DNA from: Massilia arenae
GTDB taxonomy: Bacteria > Pseudomonadota > Gammaproteobacteria > Burkholderiales > Burkholderiaceae_D
Length of the DNA: 64,000 nt
Direction: 5' to 3'
NCBI RefSeq assembly: GCF_008014745.1
Contig: NZ_VPFD01000015.1
Span: forward strand, 62,001-126,000
The stretch's first letter is position 1. The number at the start of each line of letters is the position of its first letter. The translations under genes were made by a program, and so were the position numbers. The notes below the pieces were generated by a model that was given only the letters and a program-made list of their open reading frames with translations, did no database searches and had not been told where the DNA came from. Positions 18,249 to 27,171 of the stretch are shown here, piece after piece.

Positions 18249-19451
18249 TCAGGCGGAATGGTAAGGCTCGGCGCCTTCGGCGTGGCCGTCGGCGCTGAAA
18301 CCGGCCGCGATCGATACACCTTCAAGGCCGAGCGACAATAGTGCATCGCACAATTCATCGACCTCGGCGGACAGGTCGGCGGCCAGGTCGACCGGCTTTT
18401 CGACGCTGCCCCACGGCTGCCCGCCGTCGAGCGCATACAGGTTGGCGCGCAGGACCACGTGCTCGCCCATGTCGAGCGGCGCCACCGCGGCGTGCACCGC
18501 GTCCGGCGCCAGGTCCTTGGCCGCCAGCAGGCGCTTGGCCTCGGCCAGCACGCCGAGCGTCGCCAGTTCGGCCACGCCCTGCTCCTTGGCGCCATAGAAC
18601 AGGTCCTGGTAAAGGAAGCTCAGTTCCAGGCGGTCCGGCGCGCGCGCAAGAACCCGCGCCACCAGCGGGGCGACGGCTTCGGTCCAGGCGCGGTAGCGTT
18701 CCATGCGCGCCGCGAAATAGGCGTCGCTGCCCGCTTCTTCGCGCGGCACGCGGTAGAACGGATCGTCGGCGCGCTTGAGCGAGAAGCCGAGCAGGAAGCG
18801 CAGTTCGAGCGCGGTCTCGTCAGGCGCCACCGGTTCGCCGGTCCAGCCGCGCATGCTCGCCTCGATGGTCGGCGCCGGCTGCAGCTTCTTGTCCATCAGC
18901 GAAGCGGCGGCTTCGCGCAGCATCAGGTGCAGCGTGCCGTAGGCGATATGGTCGATCTCGGCCAGGTCGTAGGCATGCTGCAGCAGCACGACCTTGGCGC
19001 CCTTGCTGTCCAGGCCATGGTCCTGGAAGCTGGAGGCCAGCGCCCCGAAGGCCGCCTCGTCCTGGAAAGTCTCGCGCGCATCCAGGCCACCCTGGCTGCG
19101 CACGAACAGCGGCACCAGGAAGGCGTCGATCTCGACTTCGGGGCCGTCTTCGCGCCGGATGCGCAACGTGGCGGCTTCTTCTTCCACGCGCGCGCGCAGC
19201 AGGCGGCAGGCCAGCGGGTCGGTATAGCGCGCCAGTTCAATGGCTTCGTACAGGACCTCGTCGTGCTTCTTGCGGATCGCCTTGCGCACCAGGGTGGCGA
19301 GCGCCTCCGCCTGCTCTCCACCTTGCGCCGCCGCGTCCTCGCGTTCGGCGATCTCGAGGGCCATGTCGGCCATCAGCCGGGCTTGCGCATCGGTGTCGGG
19401 TTCGCGCGTGTTGTTCGAGGTGCGGGGTGCGGGACGCTTGTTCTTCGGCAT
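18249..19451 (-). CDS. DUF2863 family protein
   Basis: 400 residues from MPKNKRPAPRT, a cytosolic alpha/beta protein with an acidic, Ala-rich sequence. The pattern of EVEIDAFLVPLFVRSQGG, a middle helical part and the C-terminal LSLGLEGVSIAAGFSADGHAEG is that of DUF2863, a family found in Burkholderiales with no assigned reaction. Divergent from the purine permease gene. The family call comes from recognition, not from a functional motif. Confidence 0.75.
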   Translation of the reverse strand: MPKNKRPAPRTSNNTREPDTDAQARLMADMALEIAEREDAAAQGGEQAEALATLVRKAIRKKHDEVLYEAIELARYTDPLACRLLRARVEEEAATLRIRREDGPEVEIDAFLVPLFVRSQGGLDARETFQDEAAFGALASSFQDHGLDSKGAKVVLLQHAYDLAEIDHIAYGTLHLMLREAAASLMDKKLQPAPTIEASMRGWTGEPVAPDETALELRFLLGFSLKRADDPFYRVPREEAGSDAYFAARMERYRAWTEAVAPLVARVLARAPDRLELSFLYQDLFYGAKEQGVAELATLGVLAEAKRLLAAKDLAPDAVHAAVAPLDMGEHVVLRANLYALDGGQPWGSVEKPVDLAADLSAEVDELCDALLSLGLEGVSIAAGFSADGHAEGAEPYHSA

Positions 19452-19581
19452 AGTGGGCAAAGTAGATGGAGGTTCGAGCCGGCATGGTAACACCGCCACG
19501 CGCCCCGGCGTAGCGCCGCGGGCTGCAGGCGCCGGGCCCCGGTGTTATGCTTCGGGCAAAAACACGTCCCGAAAGTCCCCC

Positions 19582-20874
19582 ATGCTCGAACGATTCTTCA
19601 AACTCAGCGAAAACAAGACCAACATCCGCACCGAGCTGATGGCCGGACTGACCACCTTCCTGACGATGGTTTACATCATCTTCGTCAATCCCTCGATCCT
19701 GGGCGACGCCGGCATGCCGAAGGAATCGGTATTCGTCGCCACGTGCCTGGTGGCCGCCGGCGGCACCGCCATCATGGGCCTGTACGCCAACTACCCGATC
19801 GCGATGGCGCCCGGCATGGGCCTGAACGCGTATTTCGCCTATGCCGTGGTGCTGGGCATGGGCATCCCGTGGCAGGCGGCGCTGGGCGCCGTGTTCATCT
19901 CGGGCTGCCTGTTCATCCTGGTCACCATGGTGGGCTTGCGCGCCATGATCGTCGACGGCATCCCGCGCTCGATGCGGGTCGCGATCACGGTGGGCCTGGG
20001 GATGTTCCTGGCCCTGATCGCCCTCAAGAACGCCGGCATCGTGGTGGCCAACGAAGCCACGCTGGTCAAGGCCGGCGACCTGCACCAGCCTGCCGCGATC
20101 ATGGCGGTAGTGGGCTTCTTCGCCATCGTGGCGCTGGACCGCCTGCGGGTGCGCGGCGCGATCCTGATCGGCATCGTGCTGGTGACGGTGCTCAGCTTCT
20201 TCTTCGGCGGGAACACCTACCAGGGCCTGTTTTCGCTGCCGCCGTCGATCGAACCGACCCTGTTCCAGCTCGACATCCCGGGCGCCCTCGCCGCCGGCAT
20301 CCTCAATGTGGTGCTGGTGTTCTTCCTGGTCGAGCTGTTCGACGCCACCGGCACCCTGATGGGTGTGGCGCGCCGCGCCGGCCTGCTGGTCGAGGGCAAG
20401 ATGGATCGCCTGAATAAAGCCTTGCTGGCCGACAGCGGCGCCATCGTCGCCGGCAGTGTGCTGGGCACGTCCAGCACCACCGCCTACCTGGAAAGCGCCT
20501 CCGGCGTGCAGGCCGGCGGCCGTACCGGCCTCACCGCCCTGACCGTGGCCGCGCTGTTCCTGGCCTGCCTGTTCATCGCCCCGCTGGCGGCCGTGGTGCC
20601 GGCCTACGCCACCGCGCCGGCGCTGCTGTTCGTGGCCTGCCTGATGCTGTCCGACCTGGGCGACGTCGAGTGGAGCGACAGCACCGAGAGCATCCCGGCC
20701 GCCGTCACGGCGCTGGGCATGCCGTTCACGTATTCGATCGCCGAGGGCATCGCCTTCGGCTTCATCAGCTATGCGGTGCTCAAGCTGCTGACCGGACGGG
20801 CGCGCGAGGTCAAGCCGGTGGTGTGGGTGATCGCGGGGCTGTTCGCGTTCAAGATCGTTTATGTGGGTACCTGA
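19582..20874 (+). CDS. NCS2 family purine permease (AzgA/PbuG type)
   Basis: 430 residues with about 12-13 hydrophobic segments and a cytosolic N-terminus (MLERFFKLSENKTNIRTE). The family signatures are MAPGMGLNAYFAY near 81 and, further on, FFLVELFDATGTLMGVA and GTSSTTAYLESASGVQAGGRTGL, the substrate-site regions of proton-coupled adenine/guanine/hypoxanthine permeases. Which purine is carried cannot be told. The ATG is at the family-typical position; the frame upstream overlaps the divergent DUF2863 gene and is not coding. Confidence 0.92.
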   Translation: MLERFFKLSENKTNIRTELMAGLTTFLTMVYIIFVNPSILGDAGMPKESVFVATCLVAAGGTAIMGLYANYPIAMAPGMGLNAYFAYAVVLGMGIPWQAALGAVFISGCLFILVTMVGLRAMIVDGIPRSMRVAITVGLGMFLALIALKNAGIVVANEATLVKAGDLHQPAAIMAVVGFFAIVALDRLRVRGAILIGIVLVTVLSFFFGGNTYQGLFSLPPSIEPTLFQLDIPGALAAGILNVVLVFFLVELFDATGTLMGVARRAGLLVEGKMDRLNKALLADSGAIVAGSVLGTSSTTAYLESASGVQAGGRTGLTALTVAALFLACLFIAPLAAVVPAYATAPALLFVACLMLSDLGDVEWSDSTESIPAAVTALGMPFTYSIAEGIAFGFISYAVLKLLTGRAREVKPVVWVIAGLFAFKIVYVGT

Positions 20875-21086
20875 GCGGCGCCTGAAAAAGTGACCGGTCG
20901 TTCGCGCCGTCCTTTACTAAACAGCGCCCGGCTCGTGCCTGATTGCATCGCTTCGCGCTGTCTTTGCGTTACAATGTCCGCCAACTCGCGGCTATCACCA
21001 CGGTCGCGCACGATCCACGAACGATGGGCCGGTCGCCCTGGGCATGCCACGCGGTACGGCGCGGCCTGTGCGTCCGCTAGAAGCTG

Positions 21087-21884
21087 ATGAAACCACTCTC
21101 GATCCTGGCGCTGGCCTTGGCTGGCATCCCGGGTGCGGCGCTTGCCGCTCCCGATCTTCCTCAAATCGGCGACGTCCATGCGCCGCTCGCGGTCTCGATG
21201 CCGGCGATTCCGGATGGCGGCTGGTTCACGTCCGCCGAACTGGGCGCGATCACGACCTCGGGCAATACCAACGGCACTTCCGTCACGGGCAAGATCGACG
21301 CCCGTCACGAGACGGCGCGCTGGAGCCATGAGTTCATCGCCAGCGGCTACTTCAAGGAAGACGAGTACGAGGACGAGTTCGGCGAGCCCGTGAAAAGCCG
21401 CTCGGCGCAGCGCTGGGCCACCTCGGCCAAGGCCTCGCTCAAGCTGCTGGGTGACGGCCGCCGCGCTTTCGTGCTGGCTACCCACACCGACGACCGGTTC
21501 GGCGCCTATCGCAAGTACTCGACGGTCGGCATCGGTTATGGCTCGCGCTGGTACACGGCGCCCGACAAGACGCTCGACGTCGAGATCGGTCCTGGCTACT
21601 CGGTCGGCAAGCGCGACAACGAGGAAGAAGAGCGCGGCATGACGGTGCGCAGCGCGGCCCAGTTCCGCTGGCAGGTCAGCCCATCGGCCTTCTTCGCCCA
21701 GACCGTCAGCGTCGAGAAAGGCACCGGCAACACCCACTCGGTGGCCGAAACCTCGCTGAGCACCAAGATCAACGGCAGCATGCAGATGAAGGCGGGCTTC
21801 AGCGTCCGCAACGACAGCGACGTCCCGGACGACAAGAAGAACACCGATACCCAGACCTCGCTGACGATGGTCTACTCGTTCTGA
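21087..21884 (+). CDS. DUF481 family outer-membrane beta-barrel protein (YdiY-like)
   Basis: 265 residues with a signal peptide (MKPLSILALALAGIPGAALA), then a repeat of amphipathic strands beginning GWFTSAELGAITTSGNTNGTS, the start typical of DUF481 barrels, and ending in VYSF with the C-terminal aromatic residue needed for BamA insertion. The family includes salt-inducible YdiY; function unclear. The 3' end overlaps the convergent MFS gene by 13 bases. No operon partner. Confidence 0.88.
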   Translation: MKPLSILALALAGIPGAALAAPDLPQIGDVHAPLAVSMPAIPDGGWFTSAELGAITTSGNTNGTSVTGKIDARHETARWSHEFIASGYFKEDEYEDEFGEPVKSRSAQRWATSAKASLKLLGDGRRAFVLATHTDDRFGAYRKYSTVGIGYGSRWYTAPDKTLDVEIGPGYSVGKRDNEEEERGMTVRSAAQFRWQVSPSAFFAQTVSVEKGTGNTHSVAETSLSTKINGSMQMKAGFSVRNDSDVPDDKKNTDTQTSLTMVYSF

Positions 21885-23161
21885 GAACGGCGCTGGCGGC
21901 CGAGCAGCACCAGCGCCGCCAGGCTCACCAGCGATGCCGCGCTGAGGTAGTATCCCACCTGGGCCAGGCCATACCTGGTGCCCAGCCACAGCGCGATATA
22001 GGGCGCCACCGAGGCCCCCAGGATGCTCGCGAGATTGAAGGTCAGTGAAGCACCGGTATAGCGCACCTCGGCCGGGAACAGCTCGGCCAGCAAGGTGCCG
22101 AGCGGACCATAGACGAAGCCCACCAGCGACATCCCGAGCACCATGAAGATCCCCACCGGCAGCCAGGCGCCGGCGCCGAACAGCGGTCCGTACAGCAGGC
22201 CGAAGCTGCCGATCGCCAGGCTCACCAGCATCAGCGCGGCGCGCCGCCCGACGCGGTCGGCCAGCAGCGCCGACAGGGGGATGGTCAGGGCGAAGAACAC
22301 GATCGCGAACAACTGCAGCAGCAGGAATTGCTGGCGCGTGAAACCCATCCGGGTCGTGCCCCAGGTGAGCGCGAACACCGTCATCAGGTAGAAGAAGGCG
22401 AATCCGCCCATCGCCGCCAGTGCGCCCAGCAGCATCGTGCGGCCATGCTCGCGCAGCACCGTCACCATCGGCATTTTCACCTGGGCGCCGCACGCCTGCA
22501 CCCGCTGGAAGTCGGGCGTCTCGGTGATCTTCAGGCGGATATACAGGCCGATCGCGACCAGCAAGGCGCTGGCCAGGAACGGCACGCGCCAGCCCCAGCT
22601 GAAGAAGGCTTCGTCGCTCATCACCTCTCCCAACAACAGGAAGGTGGCGCCGGACAGGAAGAAGCCGATCGGCGCTCCCAACTGCGGAAACATGCCGTAC
22701 CAGGCGCGCTTGCCGGGCGGCGCGTTCTCGGTGGCGAGCAGCACCGCCCCGCCCCACTCCCCGCCCAGGCCGAGCCCCTGGCCGAAGCGGCACAGCGCCA
22801 GCAGCAGCGGCGCCGCCACCCCGATCTGGGCATAGGTAGGCAAGAGGCCGATGACGATGGTCGAAATGCCCATCGTGAGCAGGGCCGCGACCAGGGTCGA
22901 CTTGCGGCCGATGCGGTCGCCGAAGTGGCCGAACAGGGCCGAGCCGACCGGACGCGCCAGGAAGGCGATGGCGAAGGTGGCCAGCGACTGCAGGGTCGCC
23001 GCGCCGGGATCGCTGGCGGGGAAGAAGAGCTGCGGAAACACCAGCACCGCGGCGGTGGCATAGATGTAGAAGTCGTAGAACTCGATCGTGGTGCCGATCA
23101 GGCTGGCGAAGAGGACGGTGCCGGGTTTGCTGGGGGTGTCGTTTGGTGCGGATGCGGCCAT
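21872..23161 (-). CDS. MFS transporter, metabolite:H+ symporter (MHS) type, paralogue 1
   Basis: 429 residues from MAASAPNDTPSK, start backed by AGGAGAT seven bases upstream. Twelve membrane helices. MHS hallmarks: TTIEFYDFYIYATAA in helix 1, the FGHFGDRIGRKSTL loop motif, RFGQGLGLGGEWGGAVLL in helix 4, and ENAPPGKRAWYGMFPQLG. Relatives carry osmolytes or organic acids (ProP, ShiA, KgtP). It is very similar along its whole length to the gene at 23687-24976 and has the same length, so it is a tandem duplicate. Last gene of a thioredoxin-MFS-GNAT-MFS run. Confidence 0.92.
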   Translation of the reverse strand: MAASAPNDTPSKPGTVLFASLIGTTIEFYDFYIYATAAVLVFPQLFFPASDPGAATLQSLATFAIAFLARPVGSALFGHFGDRIGRKSTLVAALLTMGISTIVIGLLPTYAQIGVAAPLLLALCRFGQGLGLGGEWGGAVLLATENAPPGKRAWYGMFPQLGAPIGFFLSGATFLLLGEVMSDEAFFSWGWRVPFLASALLVAIGLYIRLKITETPDFQRVQACGAQVKMPMVTVLREHGRTMLLGALAAMGGFAFFYLMTVFALTWGTTRMGFTRQQFLLLQLFAIVFFALTIPLSALLADRVGRRAALMLVSLAIGSFGLLYGPLFGAGAWLPVGIFMVLGMSLVGFVYGPLGTLLAELFPAEVRYTGASLTFNLASILGASVAPYIALWLGTRYGLAQVGYYLSAASLVSLAALVLLGRQRRSQNE

Positions 23162-23201
23162 GCGGGATCTCCTGGTAGATCCCGCACATACGTTGTGGAT
23201 T

Positions 23202-23690
23202 TCATTCCGGATGCTCTCTCTTTTGGCGCCATTCGAGCTCCATGGTGGCGTCGTCGCTCCGCAGCAGCGTGAAGCCCAGTTCGTCGTACAGCCGGCGTGC
23301 GGCCAGGTTCCCGGTACGGACACGCAGGTTGAGGCGCTCGCATTCTTCCTGCAGCGCGCGCAGGACGCGGCTGGCAATGCCCTTGCGCCGCGCGGCCAGC
23401 GCCACCGACAGGTCCACCACACGCAGCGCGCCGGCCTCCCCGGCCAGCACGACGCGCGCTATCGGGGTCCCTCCCTCGATCACCAGCCAGGTCTCGAGCC
23501 CGGAACAACGACGCGCATAATCCTCGACCTGCATGGCGCGCTGATGGCGCGCGATCCCTTCGATGACGCCGCGAGGGACCGGCAGCGCGCCGAGGTCCGG
23601 GCGGGAGTCGAGGTAGAGCGCGTCGAGGAAGGCCTCGTCGGCGGACGTCGGAGCCCGCGCCCCGAGGCGTCCGAAGCGGCGCTCCTTCAC
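23202..23690 (-). CDS. GNAT family N-acetyltransferase
   Basis: 162 residues from a GTG whose last two bases lie in the TGA of the upstream MFS gene (GTGA), so translationally coupled. The acetyl-CoA site is visible as VVDLSVALAARRKGIASRVL (R-R-K-G-I-A) around residues 94-113, and the C-terminal RTGNLAARRLYDELGF motif is the usual GNAT motif B. The substrate is unknown. Its place between two paralogous transporter genes suggests it acylates a transported compound or the transporter, which is inference. Confidence 0.88.
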   Translation of the reverse strand: MKERRFGRLGARAPTSADEAFLDALYLDSRPDLGALPVPRGVIEGIARHQRAMQVEDYARRCSGLETWLVIEGGTPIARVVLAGEAGALRVVDLSVALAARRKGIASRVLRALQEECERLNLRVRTGNLAARRLYDELGFTLLRSDDATMELEWRQKREHPE

Positions 23691-24976
23691 CGCACGGGCG
23701 ACGGCACCAGGCCCTTGGCCAGCGCCAGCGCAGCCAGGCTGACGAGCGCCGCGCCGCTCAGGTAGTAACCGACGTATTCCAGCCCGTGATTCGTGGCCAG
23801 CCACAGCGCGATATAGGGCGCCACCGACGCGCCCAGGATGCCGGCCAGGTTGAAGGTGAGCGAGGCGCCGGTATAGCGCACCTCGGGCGGGAACATCTCG
23901 GCCAGCAAGGTGCCGAGCGGGCCGTAGGTGAAGCCGACCAGGCACATGCCGAGCACCATGAACAGGGTGACCGCGACCCAGCCGCCAGCGCCGAACAGCG
24001 GTGCGTACAGCAGGCCGAACACGGCGATCGCACCGCTCACCAGCATCATGGCGGTGCGCCGCCCGCGGCTGTCGGCCAGCAGCGCCGATGGCGGAATCGT
24101 GAGCGCGAAGAACACCACCGCGAACAGCTGCAGCACCAGGAATTCCTGGCGCGTATAGCCCAGCTGCGCGGTGCCCCAGCTCAGGGCGAACACCGTCATC
24201 AGGTAGAAGATGACGAAGGTCGACAAGGCGGTCAGGGTCCCGAGCACCAGCGCGCGGCGGTGGTCGCGCAGCACGGCCACCATCGGCACCTTGACGCGCG
24301 CTTTTTGATCCAGCACCTTCTGGAAGTCGGGCGTTTCGGTGATCTTCAGGCGGATGTACAGGCCCACCGCCACCAGCAAGGCGCTGGCCAGGAAGGGAAT
24401 CCGCCAGCCCCAGGCGAAGAAGGCGTCATCGCTCATCAGTTCGCCCAGCAGCAGGAACACGCCGCCCGACAGGAAGAAGCCGATCGGTGCCCCCAGTTGC
24501 GGAAACATGCCGTACCAGGCGCGCTTGCCCGGCGGCGCGTTCTCGGTGGCGAGCAGCACCGCCCCGCCCCACTCTCCGCCCAGGCCCAGGCCCTGGCCGA
24601 AACGGCACAGCGCCAGCAGCAGCGGCGCCGCCACGCCGATCTGGGCATAGGTGGGCAGCATGCCGATCAGGATAGTCGAGATGCCCATCGTGAGCAGGGC
24701 CGCGACCAGGGTCGCCTTGCGGCCGATACGGTCGCCGAAGTGGCCGAACACGGCCGATCCGATCGGGCGCGCGAAGAAGGCGATGGCGAAGGTCGCCAGC
24801 GACTGCAGCACCGCCGCGCCTGGATCGGCGGCCGGAAAGAACAGGCGCGGAAACACCAGCACCGCGGCGGTGGCATAGATGTAGAAATCGTAGAACTCGA
24901 TCGTGGTGCCGATCAGGCTTGCAAACAGGACGGTGCGGGGCTTGTTGGCCGCGGGTTGTTCAGCCGCCTCGCTCAT
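23687..24976 (-). CDS. MFS transporter, metabolite:H+ symporter (MHS) type, paralogue 2
   Basis: 429 residues from MSEAAEQPAANKPRT. Same architecture as the gene at 21872: TTIEFYDFYIYATAA, FGHFGDRIGRKATL, GQGLGLGGEWGGAVLL and a conserved cytosolic middle loop. The two differ mainly in the loop after LKITETPDFQ and in the second half. The ATG overlaps the TGA of the thioredoxin gene (ATGA) and the stop overlaps the GNAT start. Substrate unknown; organic acid or osmolyte uptake is the family norm. Confidence 0.92.
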   Translation of the reverse strand: MSEAAEQPAANKPRTVLFASLIGTTIEFYDFYIYATAAVLVFPRLFFPAADPGAAVLQSLATFAIAFFARPIGSAVFGHFGDRIGRKATLVAALLTMGISTILIGMLPTYAQIGVAAPLLLALCRFGQGLGLGGEWGGAVLLATENAPPGKRAWYGMFPQLGAPIGFFLSGGVFLLLGELMSDDAFFAWGWRIPFLASALLVAVGLYIRLKITETPDFQKVLDQKARVKVPMVAVLRDHRRALVLGTLTALSTFVIFYLMTVFALSWGTAQLGYTRQEFLVLQLFAVVFFALTIPPSALLADSRGRRTAMMLVSGAIAVFGLLYAPLFGAGGWVAVTLFMVLGMCLVGFTYGPLGTLLAEMFPPEVRYTGASLTFNLAGILGASVAPYIALWLATNHGLEYVGYYLSGAALVSLAALALAKGLVPSPVR

Positions 24977-25293
24977 GCACCCGCCTGGGCCAGGACCTGG
25001 CGCACCGCGTCGGCGTCGACCGGACGCACCACGCGTGCGACTTCCTGGCCGTCCTTGAGCACCACGACCGTCGGCCACAGCTTGATGCGGAACGAGCGCC
25101 CCAGCGGGCGGCCGGGGCCGTCCTCGACCTTGATGTGGCGCGCGGCCGGATGGTCGGCCAGGGCCTGCTCGATCAGCGGCTCGGCGGCGCGGCAATAGCC
25201 GCACCAGTTTGCGCCGAAGTCGAGGGCGACCAGGCCCGGGGTGGCGTCGATCGTGCTGCGTTCGGGTTGGTTGCTGGCGTAGGGGGCGGTCAT
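24973..25293 (-). CDS. thioredoxin-fold protein with WCGYC active site
   Basis: 106 residues, cytosolic. The start MTAPYASN is backed by AGGAG six bases upstream. The redox motif is WCGYCRAAEP, with central GY rather than the GP of thioredoxin. Other thioredoxin features are LDFGANW before it and the cis-Pro in KLWPTVVVLKDG. It heads the operon and overlaps the next gene by four bases. It is probably a disulfide reductase of unknown partner. Confidence 0.9.
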   Translation of the reverse strand: MTAPYASNQPERSTIDATPGLVALDFGANWCGYCRAAEPLIEQALADHPAARHIKVEDGPGRPLGRSFRIKLWPTVVVLKDGQEVARVVRPVDADAVRQVLAQAGA

Positions 25294-25309
25294 GGAGTCT
25301 CCTGATGAA

Positions 25310-25335
25310 CGGTATTTATTGCTATTCGAATACCG
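25310..25335. promoter_or_regulatory. inverted repeat upstream of the thioredoxin-MFS operon
   Basis: CGGTATT at 25310-25316 is mirrored by AATACCG at 25329-25335 with a 12-base AT-rich spacer, 17-42 bases upstream of the thioredoxin ATG. This is the size and position of a repressor operator. No regulator gene is adjacent. Confidence 0.4.
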
Positions 25336-25488
25336 CAAGCCTACCTCAAAACGCGCCGTCTGGCATGCCGGCGCACCTGGCTGGCGCCGATCTGGCTCCA
25401 GCGTGTGGCAGCTAACGGAGTCTCACGCCCGAGGCTGTCACCCTGTGATTCATCGTCTTATAACCCATCTTCTTATCAGGAGCAGATC

Positions 25489-25665
25489 ATGTCGGATGAC
25501 TTGAACAAACGCGGCCAGCAGGACCGTTCCCGCATCAATATGCACGAAGAGCACGAGGTGCGGTACTGGACCGAGGCGCTGGGCGTGACCCGCGAAGAGT
25601 TACAGCGCGCCATCGACCAGGTCGGCGTGAGCGCCAGCGCGGTGCGCGAACACCTCGGCCGCTGA
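25489..25665 (+). CDS. DUF3606 domain protein (58 aa)
   Basis: A 58-residue soluble protein with the pattern RINMHEEHEVRYWTEALGV followed by SASAVREHLG, typical of DUF3606, a short family of unknown function often near stress genes. AGGAG is seven bases upstream of the ATG. The start is 49 bases upstream of the SDR gene, so they may share a transcript. Confidence 0.85.
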   Translation: MSDDLNKRGQQDRSRINMHEEHEVRYWTEALGVTREELQRAIDQVGVSASAVREHLGR

Positions 25666-25714
25666 GCGGCTCCCGCCGCATCCCCACTCTTTTGACCCAG
25701 ACATGGAGCACACG

Positions 25715-26554
25715 ATGGATATACCGAAGCAACAGCAAGAATGGCCTGGCCGCGAATCCGAACTGACCCCGCAAGCCGACCATGGCGAGACCAGCTACCG
25801 CGGATCGGGCCGCCTGCAGGACAAGGCCACCGTCATCACTGGCGGCGACAGCGGCATCGGCCGCGCCGTGGCGCTGGCCTTCGCGCGCGAAGGCGCCGAC
25901 GTCCTGATTTCCTACCTCGACGAGCACGACGATGCGAAAGAAACGGCGCGCCTGGTCGAGGAAGCCGGCCGCCGCGCCATCCTGGTGCCGGGCGACATCG
26001 CCGAGCGCGCCCATTGCCGCGCCATCATCGACAAGGCGGTGGCCGAGTTCGGCCGCATCGACGTGCTGGTCAATAACGCCGCGTTCCAGATGTCGCACGA
26101 CTCGCTCGACGAGATCCCGGACGACGAATGGGACTACACTTTCAAGGTGAACATCACCGCCATGTTCCACTTGTGTAAGGCAGCTGTGAAGCACATGGCG
26201 CCCGGCTCCTCGATCATCAACACCACCTCGATCAACTCGGACAATCCCAAGCCCACCCTGCTGGCCTATGCCACCACCAAGGGCGCGATCGCCAACTTCA
26301 GCGCCGGCCTGGCCCAGCTGCTGGCCGAAAAAGGCATCCGCGTGAACTCGGTGGCGCCGGGCCCGATCTGGACGCCGCTGATTCCGTCGACGATGCCGCC
26401 GGAAGAAGTCGAGAACTTCGGCAGCCAGGTGCCGATGAAGCGCGCCGGCCAGCCGAAAGAGGTGGCGCCGGCCTTCGTGATGCTGGCGTCCGATGAGGCG
26501 AGCTATATCTCGGGTGCGCGCATCGCCGTCACGGGCGGCACGCCGATCCTGTAG
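25715..26554 (+). CDS. short-chain dehydrogenase/reductase, general-stress type (YhdF/YdaD-like)
   Basis: 279 residues from MDIPKQQQEWPGRES; GGAG lies six bases upstream, favouring this ATG over the one at 25703. The approximately 35-residue N-terminal extension (QADHGETSYRGSGRLQDK) marks the stress-associated SDR subgroup. NAD(P) site TGGDSGIGRA, NNAAFQM motif, Ser in NTTSINS and catalytic YATTK are all present, so it should be active. It is followed after 11 bases by a peptidase gene. Substrate unknown. Confidence 0.9.
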   Translation: MDIPKQQQEWPGRESELTPQADHGETSYRGSGRLQDKATVITGGDSGIGRAVALAFAREGADVLISYLDEHDDAKETARLVEEAGRRAILVPGDIAERAHCRAIIDKAVAEFGRIDVLVNNAAFQMSHDSLDEIPDDEWDYTFKVNITAMFHLCKAAVKHMAPGSSIINTTSINSDNPKPTLLAYATTKGAIANFSAGLAQLLAEKGIRVNSVAPGPIWTPLIPSTMPPEEVENFGSQVPMKRAGQPKEVAPAFVMLASDEASYISGARIAVTGGTPIL

Positions 26555-26565
26555 AAGGCAGCTCA

Positions 26566-27171
26566 ATGGCCGCACTCCTGCGTACCCTCGTCGTCGCCGT
26601 CTTCCTGGTGCTGGCATATGGCCTGCTCGAGCCCTATATCGAGCGCGCTCTCTACACCATGCGCCTGGCCGCCATGCCCAAGCCGCTGGCGCTGCCGGTG
26701 CCGGTCGAGGGCGTGCGCCAGCGCGCGCTGCGCGACACCTGGGGCGGCGCGCGCAGCGAAGGCCGCAAGCACGAGGGGATCGACATCTTTGCCAAACGCG
26801 GCACGCCAGTGGTGTCCAGCACCGAGGGCATCGTGAGCCAGGTGGGCACCAACCGCCTCGGCGGCCTGGTGGTCTGGGTGCTGGGGCCCGGTGGGCAGCG
26901 CCACTACTACGCCCACCTGGACAGCTATTCGGACGTTGAACCAGGCATGCGCATCGAGGCCGGCCGGGTGCTGGGCTATGTGGGCGACACGGGCAATGCC
27001 AAGGGCACGCCGCCGCACCTGCACTATGGGATCTACGACACCGGCGGCGCGATCAATCCCTATCCGCTGCTGAAGGCCGATCCGGCCCTGATCGAGGCCC
27101 CAGCGGCGGCGCCGGCAACGGCCTCGGCTACAACTCCGACGGTGTCGGGAAGCCAGTCGGCGGCGCGCTAG
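26566..27171 (+). CDS. M23 family (LytM) peptidoglycan endopeptidase
   Basis: 201 residues: one N-terminal membrane helix (about 4-21) anchors a periplasmic domain with the LytM zinc motif HEGIDIF (His and Asp) and HLHYG, plus YYAHLDSY in between, all catalytic residues present. It should cut peptide cross-links of murein. The Ala/Thr-rich tail overlaps the last 44 bases of the convergent PBP1A gene. The gene is 11 bases behind the SDR and may be co-transcribed with it. Confidence 0.9.
   Translation: MAALLRTLVVAVFLVLAYGLLEPYIERALYTMRLAAMPKPLALPVPVEGVRQRALRDTWGGARSEGRKHEGIDIFAKRGTPVVSSTEGIVSQVGTNRLGGLVVWVLGPGGQRHYYAHLDSYSDVEPGMRIEAGRVLGYVGDTGNAKGTPPHLHYGIYDTGGAINPYPLLKADPALIEAPAAAPATASATTPTVSGSQSAAR

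Noticed and set aside
17945..18298. Plus-strand frame of 117 codons in the gap before the glycosyltransferase
   Set aside because: No ribosome site, Cys/Ser/Arg-rich end and overlap with the DUF2863 gene.
20970..20975. TACAAT as -10 of the DUF481 gene
   Set aside because: No -35 at acceptable spacing; not strong enough to list as a promoter.
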